A stretch of 64,000 nucleotides of DNA from Streptomyces microflavus (GCF_014650075.1 NZ_BMUG01000004.1:124001-188000); one strand, 5' to 3'. Positions 1 through 8,946 are shown, counted from the first letter of the stretch. Translations and numbers: made by a program. The notes: generated by a model not told the origin, from the sequence alone.

Positions 1-180
1 CGCTGGGGACCCGAGCTCGTCGGCCGACTCGTCCAGAGGGACGGCTCCCGGCTCCTCGTGCGCTCCAGCACCGGGTTCGAGAGCACCGGAACCCAGGGGC
101 CGCTGCTGGACGCGCCCCCGGTCTCCCGGGAGCAGCTGAGGGAGTTGCTCACCGGTCCGGAGGTGCTGCCCCAGGGCTGA
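1..180 (+). CDS. C-terminal end of an unidentified protein (partial)
   Basis: An open frame enters the window in frame 1 and stops with TGA at 178-180, giving the last 59 residues of a protein. It begins [17 protein letters not shown] and ends TGPEVLPQG. Codon use is typical of the neighbours, which supports real coding. No motif is recognisable in this tail, so no function is proposed. It converges on the amino-acid transporter operon, with a short repeat and a hairpin between them. Confidence 0.6.
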   Translation, partial: RWGPELVGRLVQRDGSRLLVRSSTGFESTGTQGPLLDAPPVSREQLRELLTGPEVLPQG

Positions 181-276
181 CAGGGCCCCGCCGGACGCGT
201 GGACGGGCGGCCCAGGCCCGCACCCGGGCTGGACCCGGCCCGGACCCGGCCCCGGGCTGGACCCGGGCCGATCCCA

Positions 277-312
277 GCCCGCACCCAGGCCCGCACCCAG
301 GCCCGCACCCAG
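277..312. repeat. 12-bp tandem repeat, three copies
   Basis: Three exact contiguous copies of gcccgcacccag lie at 277-288, 289-300 and 301-312, followed by a diverged copy. They sit in the intergenic space between two convergent genes. They are probably simple slippage repeats with no visible role. Confidence 0.75.
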
Positions 313-338
313 GCCCGGACCCGGCCCGGGACGCGGAA

Positions 339-373
339 GAGGGCGGCACGGACCCTGGGTCCGTACCGCCCTC
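339..373. terminator. Hairpin terminator of the amino-acid ABC operon
   Basis: A 17-bp stem with one mismatch is formed by gagggcggcacggaccc at 339-355 and its complement at 357-373. It lies 24 bp beyond the stop codon of the ATPase gene on the minus strand and could also stop transcription from the left. It has no U-tract, which is common for Streptomyces terminators. Confidence 0.7.
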
Positions 374-396
374 TCCCTCACAGCCTGTGCAGCGGG

Positions 397-1161
397 CTAC
401 AGCACCTTCGACAGGAACGACTTCGTCCGGTCGTGCTGCGGATTGGTCAGCACGTCGCGCGGGTGGCCGGACTCGACCACCACGCCGTCGTCCATGAAGA
501 CCAGCGCGTCACCGACCTCGCGGGCGAAGCCCATCTCGTGGGTGACGACGATCATCGTCATGCCGTCCTCGGCCAGGCCGCGCATGACGTCCAGGACATC
601 GCCCACCAGCTCGGGGTCGAGCGCGGAGGTCGGCTCGTCGAAGAGCATCAGCTTCGGCTCCATCGCCAGCGCACGGGCGATGGCGACGCGCTGCTGCTGG
701 CCGCCGGAGAGCTGGGTGGGGTAGTTCTTCGCCTTGTCGGCGAGGCCCACCCGGTCCAGCAGCTTCTCGGCGCGGGCCCGGGCCACGGCCTTGGCCTCGC
801 CCTTGACCTGGATCGGCGCCTCCATGACGTTCTCGAGCGCCGTCATGTGCGGGAACAGGTTGAAGCGCTGGAAGACCATGCCGATGTCCCGGCGCTGGAG
901 GGCGACCTCGCTGTCCTTGAGCTCGTAGAGCTTGTCGCCCTTCTGCCGGTAGCCGACCAGCTGGCCGTCGACCGAGAGCCGGCCGGCGTTGATCTGCTCC
1001 AGGTGGTTGATGCACCGCAGGAACGTCGACTTGCCGGAACCGGACGGGCCGATCAGGCAGAACACCTCACGCGGGGCGACCTCCAGGTCGATGCCCTTGA
1101 GGATGTGGGCGGCGCCGAAGGACTTGTGGACGCCCTCGGCCTTCACCATGGGGGTGGTCAT
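397..1161 (-). CDS. Polar amino-acid ABC transporter, ATP-binding protein
   Basis: 254-residue cytoplasmic ATPase of the polar amino-acid (GlnQ/HisP) uptake family. It powers the permease encoded just upstream. The Walker A motif is GPSGSGKST near residues 38-46, followed by a Q-loop ([12 protein letters not shown]), the signature LSGGQQQR, Walker B LMLFDEP and the switch histidine in VTHEMGFA. The start ATG at 1161 overlaps the permease stop by 4 bp (ATGA), so the two are translationally coupled. A longer open frame runs upstream to 1935 but only as a shadow of the permease gene. Substrate is not decided by the ATPase; glutamate, glutamine or another polar amino acid is likely from the family. 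Confidence 0.93.
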   Translation of the reverse strand: MTTPMVKAEGVHKSFGAAHILKGIDLEVAPREVFCLIGPSGSGKSTFLRCINHLEQINAGRLSVDGQLVGYRQKGDKLYELKDSEVALQRRDIGMVFQRFNLFPHMTALENVMEAPIQVKGEAKAVARARAEKLLDRVGLADKAKNYPTQLSGGQQQRVAIARALAMEPKLMLFDEPTSALDPELVGDVLDVMRGLAEDGMTMIVVTHEMGFAREVGDALVFMDDGVVVESGHPRDVLTNPQHDRTKSFLSKVL

Positions 1162-2126
1162 GCGGAGACACCTCCGGAGGGCCGGTTGCTGAACGAGGCG
1201 AGGTTCACCTTGATGCGCTGCAGCGGCGTGAGCGGCAGCGAGCGCAGCGAGCCGCGGGCGTAACGGCGCTCCAGGTAGTACTGGCCGACGCTGAACACGC
1301 TGGTCATCACGATGTACCAGATGGACGCGACGAAGAGCATCTCCATCACCGCGTACGACGTGGAGCCGATCTGCGAGGTGGAGCGGAGCAGCTCGTTGTA
1401 GGTGACCGCGTAGACCAGCGAGGAGGTCTTCAGCATGTTGATGAACTCGTTGCCGGTCGGCGGGATGATCACCCGCAGCGCCTGCGGCAGGACCACGCGG
1501 CGCATGGTCTTGCCCTGGGTCATGCCCAGCGCGTGCGACGCCTCGGTCTGGCCCTCGTCGACCGACTGGATGCCGGCGCGGCAGATCTCCGCCATGTAGG
1601 CGGCCTCGTTCAGGGCGAGCCCCAGCAGGGCGCACATGAACGGGGTCATGACGTCCGTCATCTCGTCCTTGTAGATGAACGGGATGTTCAGGACCGGGAA
1701 GATCAGCGCCAGGTTGAACCAGAGCAGCAGCTGGACGTAGACCGGCGTGCCCCGGAAGAACCAGATGTACAGCCAGGCCACCCAGCTGGTGACCGGGTTC
1801 TTCGAGAGCCGCATCACGGCCAGGACGACACCGAGGATCACGCCGAGCACCATGGCGAGGACGCTGATCAGCAGGGTGCGGCCCGCTCCGGCGACGACGT
1901 TGCTGTCGAACAGCTTGTCGCCCACGGCCTGCCACTGGATGTTGCCCTGCGAGAAGGCGTACACGAGGGCGGCGAGGAGGCCGATGACCACGATGCCGCT
2001 GATCCAGCGGCCGACGTGGCGGACCGGGATGGCCTTGATGTTCTCCGGGGCCGTGGTGGCGGCCTTGGAGACGGACACCTGGCCGGCCGGTGAGCCGGGG
2101 GGTGTCTTGTCGAACTTGTCAGTCAT
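1158..2126 (-). CDS. Polar amino-acid ABC transporter, permease
   Basis: 322-residue integral membrane subunit of the HisM/GlnP family. A hydrophilic N-terminal tail of about 40 residues precedes a first membrane segment ([17 protein letters not shown]). The permease domain follows, with the EAA loop around [23 protein letters not shown], the contact site for the ATPase. A charged C-terminal tail follows the last helix. A GAAGGGCAG-like ribosome site precedes the ATG. It is the middle gene of a three-gene operon (binding protein - permease - ATPase), 28 bp after the binding-protein stop. The long N-terminal tail is seen in several actinobacterial members. Confidence 0.93.
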   Translation of the reverse strand: MTDKFDKTPPGSPAGQVSVSKAATTAPENIKAIPVRHVGRWISGIVVIGLLAALVYAFSQGNIQWQAVGDKLFDSNVVAGAGRTLLISVLAMVLGVILGVVLAVMRLSKNPVTSWVAWLYIWFFRGTPVYVQLLLWFNLALIFPVLNIPFIYKDEMTDVMTPFMCALLGLALNEAAYMAEICRAGIQSVDEGQTEASHALGMTQGKTMRRVVLPQALRVIIPPTGNEFINMLKTSSLVYAVTYNELLRSTSQIGSTSYAVMEMLFVASIWYIVMTSVFSVGQYYLERRYARGSLRSLPLTPLQRIKVNLASFSNRPSGGVSA

Positions 2127-2154
2127 CGTGACTGCCCTTCAGTGGAGCGTCCGG

Positions 2155-3117
2155 TCACTTGCCGCTGTTGATGGCGGCCTTGTCGATCGCTCCTGTGCCG
2201 GCGCCCCACTTGTCGAGCACCTTCTTGTAGGAACCGTCGGCGATGATCGCGTCGACGGCCTCCTTCAGGGCGTCCCGCAGCGCGGTGTTGTCCTTCTTGA
2301 CGGCGATACCGAACGGGCCGGCGTCGATCTGCTCACCGACGACCTCGAAGGCGTTGCCGCCGTCGGCCTTGCGGGCCAGGTCGACCGCGACCGGGTAGTC
2401 GTTGACACCGGCGACCGCACCGCCGGACTTGACCCGGGTCTGGGCCTCGGTGTCGTTCTCGAACGACTCGATCTTGACAGCCTTCTTGCCGCCGTCCGTA
2501 CATGCCTTGGACTGCTTCTTGAGGGCTTCCTCGTAGGTGGTGCCGCGCTGGACGGCGGCGGTCTTCCCGCAGAGGTCCTCGATGGACTTGATGTTCTGCG
2601 GGTTGCCCTTCTTGGTGTACACGGCGGTGCCGGCGAGGAAGTAGTCGACGAAGTCGACGCCCTCACCCAGCTTCTTGCCGGAGTCGTCCAGGCCCTCCTG
2701 GCGCTGCTTGTTGTCCGTGATGGACGACATGGCGATGTCGTGGCGGCCGGAGTTCAGGGCGGTGATCAGTCCGTCGAAGGAGCCGGAGGTGAACTCGAAC
2801 TTCACACCCAGCTGCTTGCCGAGGGCCTCGGCGATGTCGGGGTCGACGCCCACGATCTTGCCGTTCTCCACGGACTCCATCGGGGCGTACTCGGCGTTCG
2901 TGCCGACCTTGATGACACCCGACTTCTGGTACTTCTCCGGCAGCTTGGAGAAGAGGGGGGCCCCGGCCTTGGTGGCCGTGGCGTCGCCGCCCTCCGAGGA
3001 GGCGCTCTCGGTCTGGTCGCCGCAGGCGGTGAGCAGCAGGGTGCCGGCGACCGCGATGGCGCCGACCGCCGCAATCCGGGACTTCGCGGTCTTACGACGC
3101 ATGATGCTTGCGGTCAT
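2155..3117 (-). CDS. Extracellular solute-binding lipoprotein, family 3 (amino acid)
   Basis: 320-residue lipoprotein that would capture the amino acid outside the membrane and deliver it to the adjacent permease. The start is ATG at 3117, preceded by GGAGGATCC, giving MTASIMRRKTAKSRI. A signal sequence (AAVGAIAVAGTLLLTAC) follows with a lipobox cysteine near residue 31. The mature part has the family-3 pattern: VIKVGTNAEYAPMES, then GVDPDIAEALGKQLG and later YPVAVDLA. An upstream in-frame ATG at 3207 would put 30 charged residues before the signal peptide and is rejected. First gene of the transporter operon; its promoter lies in the 3118-3642 gap. Confidence 0.93.
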   Translation of the reverse strand: MTASIMRRKTAKSRIAAVGAIAVAGTLLLTACGDQTESASSEGGDATATKAGAPLFSKLPEKYQKSGVIKVGTNAEYAPMESVENGKIVGVDPDIAEALGKQLGVKFEFTSGSFDGLITALNSGRHDIAMSSITDNKQRQEGLDDSGKKLGEGVDFVDYFLAGTAVYTKKGNPQNIKSIEDLCGKTAAVQRGTTYEEALKKQSKACTDGGKKAVKIESFENDTEAQTRVKSGGAVAGVNDYPVAVDLARKADGGNAFEVVGEQIDAGPFGIAVKKDNTALRDALKEAVDAIIADGSYKKVLDKWGAGTGAIDKAAINSGK

Positions 3118-3642
3118 GTCGGGATCCTCCGGCAGGTGAGGGTGAGGGTGCTTTCGGGCGGCTTGGCACGCACCTTCGAGTGTCGCCACCTTGTGTGATG
3201 ACGGCATCCTGCCATTTGGACTGGCCCATTCAGGGGCCCAGTCATGTCAAAATCGGATAACGGGCGACCCCCGAACTCGCGTGGCCGGTACCTGGGGACC
3301 GGACCATCTCCCGCGAACGCTTCTCACCACCGGAGAATCTCCGGTGCGTCTCTCCTGCTGGGCGGCATTTGTGCTGGTTTGCCGACTTGTCCAGATATTC
3401 GACTATGAGTCACGTCACCGCATCGGAATGGACTCGTGCGGGACAGGGTTGGTCCGGTAAGAAAGACGTTTACACCCCTCATCCGGGGCTCAGGGCGCGT
3501 GTGCGGCGCGCCCGCGCGTATGTACCTCTCCCTGCCGGGGCGGGCCAACCGCCTGGTGCAGGGCACATACGCGGTGCCCGCCCACCCCTCCTCAACCAGG
3601 AGTGGCCACCCTCAAACGATGAAGACTTAAGGGGTCAACACC
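3118..3642. other. Divergent intergenic region between transporter and malic enzyme
   Basis: 525 bp without a credible gene. It must hold the promoters of the transporter operon (leftward) and malic enzyme (rightward). A TTGACA hexamer reads on the minus strand at 3244-3249, next to an imperfect inverted repeat (gactggccc at 3220 with ggcccagtc ending at 3244) that might be an operator. I could not pair the hexamer with a well-placed -10 box. Base composition is visibly more AT-rich near 3395-3480. The malic enzyme ribosome site AAGGGG is just before 3643. Confidence 0.5.
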
Positions 3643-4884
3643 ATGGCAGCGGAGATCGTCAATCCTCGCAGCGACAGCACTACCGACAGTGGCATCCAGC
3701 GCACGAGCGCAGCGGACACCGGGGCCGACGAGCCCTTCGATCCGGCCTTCGCCCTCCACCGGGGAGGGAAGATGGCCGTGCAGTCCACCGTCCCGATCCG
3801 GGACAAGGACGACCTTTCCCTGGCCTACACGCCCGGCGTGGCCAAAGTGTGCAGCGCCATCGCCGCCAACCCCGAGCTCGTCCACGACTACACCTGGAAG
3901 TCCCAGGTCGTGGCCGTCGTGACGGACGGCACCGCCGTGCTCGGCCTCGGTGACATCGGACCCGAGGCATCCCTCCCCGTGATGGAGGGCAAGGCCATCC
4001 TCTTCAAGCAGTTCGGCGGCGTCGACGCGGTGCCGATCGCGCTCGCGACCACCGACGCCGACGAGATCGTCGAGACCGTCGTCCGGCTCGCCCCCTCCTT
4101 CGGCGGCGTGAACCTGGAGGACATCTCGGCGCCCCGGTGCTTCGAGATCGAGCGCAAGCTCCAGGAGCGCCTCGACATCCCGGTCTTCCACGACGACCAG
4201 CACGGCACCGCCGTCGTCACCCTCGCCGCCCTGCGCAACGCCGCCAAGCTCTCCGGGCGGACGCTCGGTGACCTGCGCGGTGTCATCTCCGGCGCGGGCG
4301 CGGCGGGCGTGGCGATCGCCAAGTTCCTGCTGGAGGCCGGCATCGGCGATGTCGCGGTGGCCGACCGCAAGGGCATCGTCAGCCGGGACCGGGAGGACCT
4401 GACCGACGTCAAGCGCGAACTGGCCGAGCTCACCAACCGGGCCGGGATCTCCGGTTCGCTGGAGAAGGCGCTCGCCGGTGCGGACGTCTTCATCGGGGTC
4501 TCCGGCGGTACGGTGCCGGAGGCGGCGGTGGCGTCGATGGCGCCCGGTGCGTACGTCTTCGCCATGGCCAACCCGAATCCGGAGGTCCACCCCGAGGTCG
4601 CGCACAAGTACGCGGCCGTGGTGGCGACCGGGCGGTCCGACTTCCCGAACCAGATCAACAACGTGCTGGCGTTCCCCGGGATCTTCGCGGGTGCGCTTCA
4701 GGTGCGGGCCTCCCGGATCACGGAGGGCATGAAGATCGCCGCGGCGAACGCGCTGGCCGACGTGGTCGGCGATGAGCTGGCGGCGGACTACGTGATCCCG
4801 TCGCCGTTCGACGAGCGGGTCGCCCCCGCCGTCACCGCGGCGGTGGCCGCGGCCGCGCGGGCCGAGGGTGTGGCTCGGCGCTGA
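3643..4884 (+). CDS. NAD(P)-dependent malic enzyme (malate dehydrogenase, decarboxylating)
   Basis: 413-residue cytoplasmic enzyme converting malate to pyruvate and CO2 with reduction of NAD(P). This links the TCA cycle to pyruvate and, in Streptomyces, to reducing power for lipid synthesis. N-terminal malic domain: SLAYTPGVAKVCSAIA, TDGTAVLGLGDIGPEASLPVMEGK with the catalytic lysine, and FHDDQHGTAVVTLAAL with the metal-binding aspartates. The Rossmann domain has GAGAAGVAIAKFLLEAG. The short (about 400-residue) form lacks the phosphotransacetylase tail of MaeB-type enzymes. The start follows AAGGGG at a good distance. NAD versus NADP preference cannot be read safely from the sequence. Confidence 0.95.
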   Translation: MAAEIVNPRSDSTTDSGIQRTSAADTGADEPFDPAFALHRGGKMAVQSTVPIRDKDDLSLAYTPGVAKVCSAIAANPELVHDYTWKSQVVAVVTDGTAVLGLGDIGPEASLPVMEGKAILFKQFGGVDAVPIALATTDADEIVETVVRLAPSFGGVNLEDISAPRCFEIERKLQERLDIPVFHDDQHGTAVVTLAALRNAAKLSGRTLGDLRGVISGAGAAGVAIAKFLLEAGIGDVAVADRKGIVSRDREDLTDVKRELAELTNRAGISGSLEKALAGADVFIGVSGGTVPEAAVASMAPGAYVFAMANPNPEVHPEVAHKYAAVVATGRSDFPNQINNVLAFPGIFAGALQVRASRITEGMKIAAANALADVVGDELAADYVIPSPFDERVAPAVTAAVAAAARAEGVARR

Positions 4885-4910
4885 CATTGCGCTGAGCGGT
4901 TGTGACTGAT

Positions 4911-5002
4911 CAGCCCCTCCGGCGTTTGAGGAGCGGGGTCCGGGGCAGCGCCCCGGGGGCTCCGCCCCCAGCCCCCCGCTCCTCAATCGCCGGAGGGGCT
5001 TG
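4911..5002. terminator. Long palindromic terminator after malic enzyme
   Basis: A nested palindrome with outer arms cagcccctccggcg and cgccggaggggcttg, a middle arm gaggagcgggg/ccccgctcctc and an inner GC hairpin ggggc-agc-gcccc. It follows the malic enzyme stop by 27 bp and precedes the next gene's promoter. Long palindromes of this style recur between Streptomyces genes. Its role as a terminator is inferred from position and structure. Confidence 0.75.
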
Positions 5003-5091
5003 ATTTTGCCCCGCTGGCAGGGGCTGTGAGTTGGTGTGCGTCACACGCGTAGGCGGTTACGTCGTCGGCCCGCCCGGCCTATCGTCTAGCC

Positions 5092-6060
5092 ATGTTCGCC
5101 GCCTACGCAGCCCGCATCGATCCCGACGAGCCCCTCAACGGCCTTGAGCTGGGCGAACGCCCGGTGCCCGAGGCGCGTTCCGGATGGAGCACCATCACCG
5201 TCCGGGCCGCCTCCCTCAACCACCACGATCTCTGGTCGCTGCGGGGCGTGGGCCTCGCGGAGGACCGGCTTCCGATGATCCTCGGCTGCGACGCGGCCGG
5301 CCTCGACGAGGACGGCAACGAGGTCGTCCTGCACTCCGTGATCGGGCAGTCCGGGCACGGGGTCGGGCCGAAGGAGCCGCGCTCCATCCTCACCGAGCGC
5401 TACCAGGGCACCTTCGCCGAGCAGGTCGCCGTCCCCACCTGGAACGTGCTGCCCAAGCCGAAGGAGCTCTCCTTCGAGGAGGCCGCCTGCCTGCCGACCG
5501 CCTGGCTCACCGCGTACCGCATGCTCTTCACCAACGCCGGGGTGCGGCCGGGCGATTCGGTGCTCGTCCAGGGCGCGGGCGGCGGGGTCGCCACCGCCGC
5601 GATCGTGCTCGGGAAGGCCGCCGGGCTCCGGGTCTTCGCCACCAGCCGCGACGAGACCCGGCGCAAGCGGGCCGTGGGGCTCGGCGCGCTGGAGGCGTAC
5701 GAGCCCGGGGCACGGCTCCCGCAGCGGGTGGACGCCGTCATCGAGACGGTCGGGGCCGCCACCTGGTCCCACTCCGTGAAATCGCTGCGCCCCGGCGGCA
5801 CCCTGGTCATCTCGGGTGCCACCAGCGGCGACCGGCCCTCGCACGCGGAGCTGACCCGGATCTTCTTCCTGGAGCTGAAGGTCGTCGGCTCGACCATGGG
5901 GACCAAGGACGAGCTGGAGGACCTGCTCGCCTTCTGCGCCACGACCGGCGTGCGCCCGGTCATCGACGAGGTGCTGCCGCTGGACCGGGCCCGTGAGGGG
6001 TTCCAGCGGCTGGCCGACGGGGAGCAGTTCGGGAAGATCGTGCTCCGGCCGACGGAATAG
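5092..6060 (+). CDS. MDR-family quinone reductase-like/zinc-binding alcohol dehydrogenase
   Basis: 322-residue medium-chain reductase. The N-terminal GroES-like domain includes LNHHDLWSLRG and ILGCDAAG. The Rossmann domain has VLVQGAGGGVATAAIVLGKAAGL, and the C-terminal catalytic end has PVIDEVLPLDRAREGFQRL. Structural-zinc cysteines are not evident, so a quinone-oxidoreductase-like, NADPH-using enzyme is more likely than a classical alcohol dehydrogenase. Substrate unknown. A -10-like tatcgt at 5080-5085 ends six bases before the ATG, so the message may be leaderless. A perfect gtgtg-cgt-cacac repeat at 5034-5046 may be an operator. Confidence 0.87.
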   Translation: MFAAYAARIDPDEPLNGLELGERPVPEARSGWSTITVRAASLNHHDLWSLRGVGLAEDRLPMILGCDAAGLDEDGNEVVLHSVIGQSGHGVGPKEPRSILTERYQGTFAEQVAVPTWNVLPKPKELSFEEAACLPTAWLTAYRMLFTNAGVRPGDSVLVQGAGGGVATAAIVLGKAAGLRVFATSRDETRRKRAVGLGALEAYEPGARLPQRVDAVIETVGAATWSHSVKSLRPGGTLVISGATSGDRPSHAELTRIFFLELKVVGSTMGTKDELEDLLAFCATTGVRPVIDEVLPLDRAREGFQRLADGEQFGKIVLRPTE

Positions 6061-6125
6061 TCCCGCGGAACTCGTCGCCGCCCCATACTTGAACAAGTGT
6101 CAGCTTTGCTGATGGGATGCCGCCC

Positions 6126-7556
6126 ATGCGAATGGGCAGAGAACTCATAGCAGTTGTCATCGCGTCCGTGCTGGCGGCGGGGGCCCTCGCTCCCGCCGCC
6201 TCCGCGCGCCCGGCATCCACCCAGACCCCCGCCCCGACGACGTACGAACGTTCCATCCCGCCCCTCACCGACGACCGGGGCCGCACCCTCACCCTGCGCG
6301 GCTGGAACGTCGAGGACAAGGCGAACCGGGGCGAGGCCGCGCTGAGCGCCATCACCGAACGCCACTTCCGCGACCTGCGCGCGAACGGCTTCAACTTCGC
6401 CCGGCTGCTGGTCTTCTGGGACGACCTGGAGCCCCGGCGCGGCCAGTACAGCGAGCGCTACCTCCGGAAGATCGAACGCATCCTGGGCTGGGCGCACAAG
6501 CACCGCATCCATGTCCTCATCGACGCCCACCAGGACGTCTTCGGGCCCGCGTTCGGCCACCGGGGCATCCCCGCCTGGGCCACCAGGACCGACGGGCTGC
6601 CCTTCACCCCCAACCCCGACGACTGGTTCTCCGAGTATTTCCAGCCGGCCGTCCAGCGCGCCTTCACCCACCTCTACGAGGACCCCGACCTGCGGCGCGC
6701 CCAGGCCGCCATGTGGCAGGTCCTGGCGGAACGCTTCCGCGGCCACCCGGCTGTCATCGGCTACGACCTGATCAACGAGCCCATGGGGGAGCTGCGCGAG
6801 GGCGAGGACCTGCCGGCCGCCGCCCGCCGGATCGAGGCCCAGCACCTCACCCCGATGTACAACCGCCTGGCCCGCGCGATCCGGGCGAAGGACCGTGACA
6901 CCTGGCTCTTCGTCGAACCGACCCCCATCGTCGGCGAGGGCGTGCCCACCGGCCTCGGCCGGATCGAGGACAGCCGCACGGTGTACGCGCCGCACTTCTA
7001 CAACACCGCCATGGAGGCGGGCGCGGACTACGACCCCTCGGCCGGCTGGATCGAGGCGTACGAGGCCGCTGTCACCGCCTACCCGGCCCGGCACCGGATG
7101 CCCGTGGTCGTCGGTGAGTGGGGACCCCTGAACAACTCCCTCCCCAACATGGGCCGCTTCTACCGCGAGGCCGTCGCCTCCCTGAACCGCTACAGCTCCG
7201 GCTGGGCCGGGTACGTCTGGTGCTACGGCGGCGGCTACTGCGCGGTCGACGAGCACGGCCGCTTCCGTACGAACAAGGAGCGGACGGCGACCCCGTACGC
7301 CCCCGCCGTCGCGGGCACGGTCCGCTCCGACACGTACGACGCGGAGGGGCGCTCCTACCGCCTCGCCTACCGTGCGGCTCCCCGCCCCGCCGTCACGGAG
7401 CTGTCCCTCCCGCCCTCGGCCCGGGGCTGGCGCGTCCGTGTCACCGGGCCCGCCCGCGTCCTCGGCAGGGCGCCGCACGGGGGCCGTGTGACCGTTCTGG
7501 CGTGGCCCGGGGCGGAGGTGGTGGTGACGGTGCGGGAGGCTGGTTCCCATGGATGA
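6126..7556 (+). CDS. Secreted glycoside hydrolase family 5 (endoglycoceramidase-like)
   Basis: About 476 residues. A Sec signal peptide (MRMGRELIAVVIASVLAAGALAPAASA) exports the enzyme. The GH5 barrel shows LRGWNVEDKANRG, FARLLVFWDDLEP, VLIDAHQDVFG, then YDLINEPMGE with the acid/base glutamate and VVVGEWGPLNNS with the nucleophile. A short beta-sandwich C-terminus follows. The DAHQD and INEP arrangement is that of endoglycosylceramidases rather than plain cellulases, but the true substrate is unknown. ATGs at 6117, 6126 and 6132 are all in frame; 6126 best fits the GATGGGAT ribosome site. It overlaps the acetyltransferase gene by 8 bp. Confidence 0.88.
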   Translation: MRMGRELIAVVIASVLAAGALAPAASARPASTQTPAPTTYERSIPPLTDDRGRTLTLRGWNVEDKANRGEAALSAITERHFRDLRANGFNFARLLVFWDDLEPRRGQYSERYLRKIERILGWAHKHRIHVLIDAHQDVFGPAFGHRGIPAWATRTDGLPFTPNPDDWFSEYFQPAVQRAFTHLYEDPDLRRAQAAMWQVLAERFRGHPAVIGYDLINEPMGELREGEDLPAAARRIEAQHLTPMYNRLARAIRAKDRDTWLFVEPTPIVGEGVPTGLGRIEDSRTVYAPHFYNTAMEAGADYDPSAGWIEAYEAAVTAYPARHRMPVVVGEWGPLNNSLPNMGRFYREAVASLNRYSSGWAGYVWCYGGGYCAVDEHGRFRTNKERTATPYAPAVAGTVRSDTYDAEGRSYRLAYRAAPRPAVTELSLPPSARGWRVRVTGPARVLGRAPHGGRVTVLAWPGAEVVVTVREAGSHG

Positions 7557-8088
7557 ACTGACCACCCCCGAAGGGTTCCTGCTGCGCGGTTGGCTCCCCT
7601 CGGACGCCTCGGCCGTACTCCGCGCCTTCGCCCCGCCCGAGATGGACCGCCAGACGGACCGGCCCGTCGACGACATGGCCGGAGCGCTGGCCTGGATGGG
7701 GGACCGCACGCGGGAGAGGGGGGCCCGTACGGGCTACTCCTGGGCCGTCGTGGGGGAGGAGGGCGAACCGCTCGGCTGCGTGGCGGTCGACGCCGTCAAC
7801 CGGATCCATGACACGGGCTGGATCTCCTACTGGACCACCGGGACGGCGCGCGGCCGGGGTGTCGCCACCGCCGGAGTGCGGGCGCTGGCGCGGTGGGCCT
7901 TCGGTGAACTCGGCCTCTACCGGCTGGAGCTGGGGCACCGCACCGACAATCCCGCCTCCTGCCGGGTCGCCGAACGGTCCGGGTTCGCGCTCGAAGGGGT
8001 CGAGCGGGGGAGGCTGCGCTACGGCGGTGTCCGGTACGACCTCGAACGACACGCCCGTCTGGCCGACGACGATGTCAACTTTGATTGA
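7549..8088 (+). CDS. GNAT family N-acetyltransferase (RimJ/RimL type)
   Basis: 179-residue cytoplasmic acetyltransferase. It has the GNAT_3 layout: LRGWLPSDASAVLRAFA at the start, the acetyl-CoA loop around ISYWTTGTARGRGVATAGVRAL near residues 90-115, and the closing NPASCRVAERSGFALEGVERG. Relatives acetylate ribosomal protein N-termini or small amines; the substrate cannot be told. It begins 8 bp inside the GH5 gene, so the pair is probably co-transcribed. Its last codons overlap the promoter-operator of the next gene (8073-8117). Confidence 0.87.
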   Translation: MDELTTPEGFLLRGWLPSDASAVLRAFAPPEMDRQTDRPVDDMAGALAWMGDRTRERGARTGYSWAVVGEEGEPLGCVAVDAVNRIHDTGWISYWTTGTARGRGVATAGVRALARWAFGELGLYRLELGHRTDNPASCRVAERSGFALEGVERGRLRYGGVRYDLERHARLADDDVNFD

Positions 8089-8117
8089 CATGGGGGTGGT
8101 GTCAATGTAGGTTGACG
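8073..8117 (+). promoter_or_regulatory. Consensus leaderless promoter with two inverted-repeat operators
   Basis: Two copies of the same dyad, tgtcaa-N6-ttgaca at 8073-8090 (perfect) and tgtcaa-N6-ttgacg at 8100-8117, are spaced 27 bp centre to centre. The right arm of the first is a perfect -35 (TTGACA, 8085-8090). Seventeen bases on is TAGGTT (8108-8113) as -10, inside the second dyad. That places the transcription start at about 8120, the A of the ATG, so the mRNA would be leaderless. A protein binding both dyads would cover both promoter elements, implying tight repression, most simply by the HTH protein encoded here. Confidence 0.85.
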
Positions 8118-8119
8118 TC

Positions 8120-8329
8120 ATGACCGAAGCAACGGATCTGGCCGCACGCGCCGGTGACCGCGACCCGCGCGTCGGGCTGCGGGCGGTGGCAGCGCTGCGG
8201 CGGCTGCTGGAGCAGCTCGAAGCCGTACAGGTACGCAGTGCCCGCGTCCAGGGCTGGTCGTGGCAGGAGATCGCCGCCGAGCTGGGTGTCAGCCGGCAGG
8301 CCGTGCACAAGAAGTACGGGAGGCGCTGA
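8120..8329 (+). CDS. Small helix-turn-helix protein, likely autorepressor
   Basis: 69 residues, almost entirely one DNA-binding unit. An N-terminal helical arm (VAALRRLLEQLEAVQVRSARVQG) is followed by the HTH WSWQEIAAELGVSRQAVHKKYG. It starts exactly where the promoter predicts the RNA begins, so no ribosome site is present. It overlaps the Clp-N gene by one base (TGATG), a translational-coupling arrangement. The paired operators in its own promoter suggest autoregulation. No ligand domain is visible, so the partner Clp-N protein is a candidate for signal input; that is inference. Confidence 0.85.
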   Translation: MTEATDLAARAGDRDPRVGLRAVAALRRLLEQLEAVQVRSARVQGWSWQEIAAELGVSRQAVHKKYGRR

Positions 8330-8907
8330 TGTTCGAACGGTTCACCCAAGGGGCCCGCGCGACCGTAAAGGGTGCCGTGGGGCACGCGGAGCGCGTCGGG
8401 GCCGGGTCGGTCACCGAGGAACACCTGCTGCTCGCGCTGCTGGAACAGGAGGGCAGCCGGGCCTCCTTCGCCGTCGCCGCCCTCGGGCTGCACGGCCGCC
8501 GGGCCTCCCTGGAGGCGTCCTTCGCCGAGGCCCGCCGCCGGGGCGGGCTCACGAAGGCCGATACCGACGCCCTCGCGGGGATCGGGATCGACGTCGGCGC
8601 CATCGTGGACCGGGTCGAAGGGGCCCACGGCGAGGGCGCCCTCGCAGCCGGCCGGAGCGGCCGCCGGTGGTGGTCGGGGCACCGCCCCTTCACCCCGGGG
8701 GCGAAGAGCATCCTGGAGAGGTCGCTGCGGGTCGCCCTCGGGCGCGGCGACCGCTTCATCGGCGAGGAGCACCTGCTCCTGGCCCTCACCGCGGCCCCCG
8801 GCGTCGTCGCCGACGTCCTCGCCGAGCACGGGGCCACGTACGCGACCGTGCACCGCGCGCTGTACGGGCCCGAGGCCGACGGCCAGGGGCACGCCAAGGC
8901 AGGGTGA
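8329..8907 (+). CDS. Clp N-terminal domain protein (two ClpN repeats, no ATPase)
   Basis: 192 residues with two Clp-N repeats: MFERFTQGARATVKGAVGHAER...TEEHLLLALLEQ at about 1-50 and FTPGAKSILERSLRVALGRGDRFIGEEHLLLALT at about 120-155. In ClpA/ClpC these repeats bind substrates or adaptors, but here there is no AAA+ module, so the protein cannot unfold substrates alone. It may act as a Clp adaptor or decoy, or as a sensor for the HTH protein it is coupled to. The start overlaps the HTH stop codon by one base. A GC hairpin terminator follows. Confidence 0.87.
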   Translation: MFERFTQGARATVKGAVGHAERVGAGSVTEEHLLLALLEQEGSRASFAVAALGLHGRRASLEASFAEARRRGGLTKADTDALAGIGIDVGAIVDRVEGAHGEGALAAGRSGRRWWSGHRPFTPGAKSILERSLRVALGRGDRFIGEEHLLLALTAAPGVVADVLAEHGATYATVHRALYGPEADGQGHAKAG

Positions 8908-8946
8908 GGGCGGGGAGGGCCGGCAGGAGCGGGAGCAGAGGTGAGG

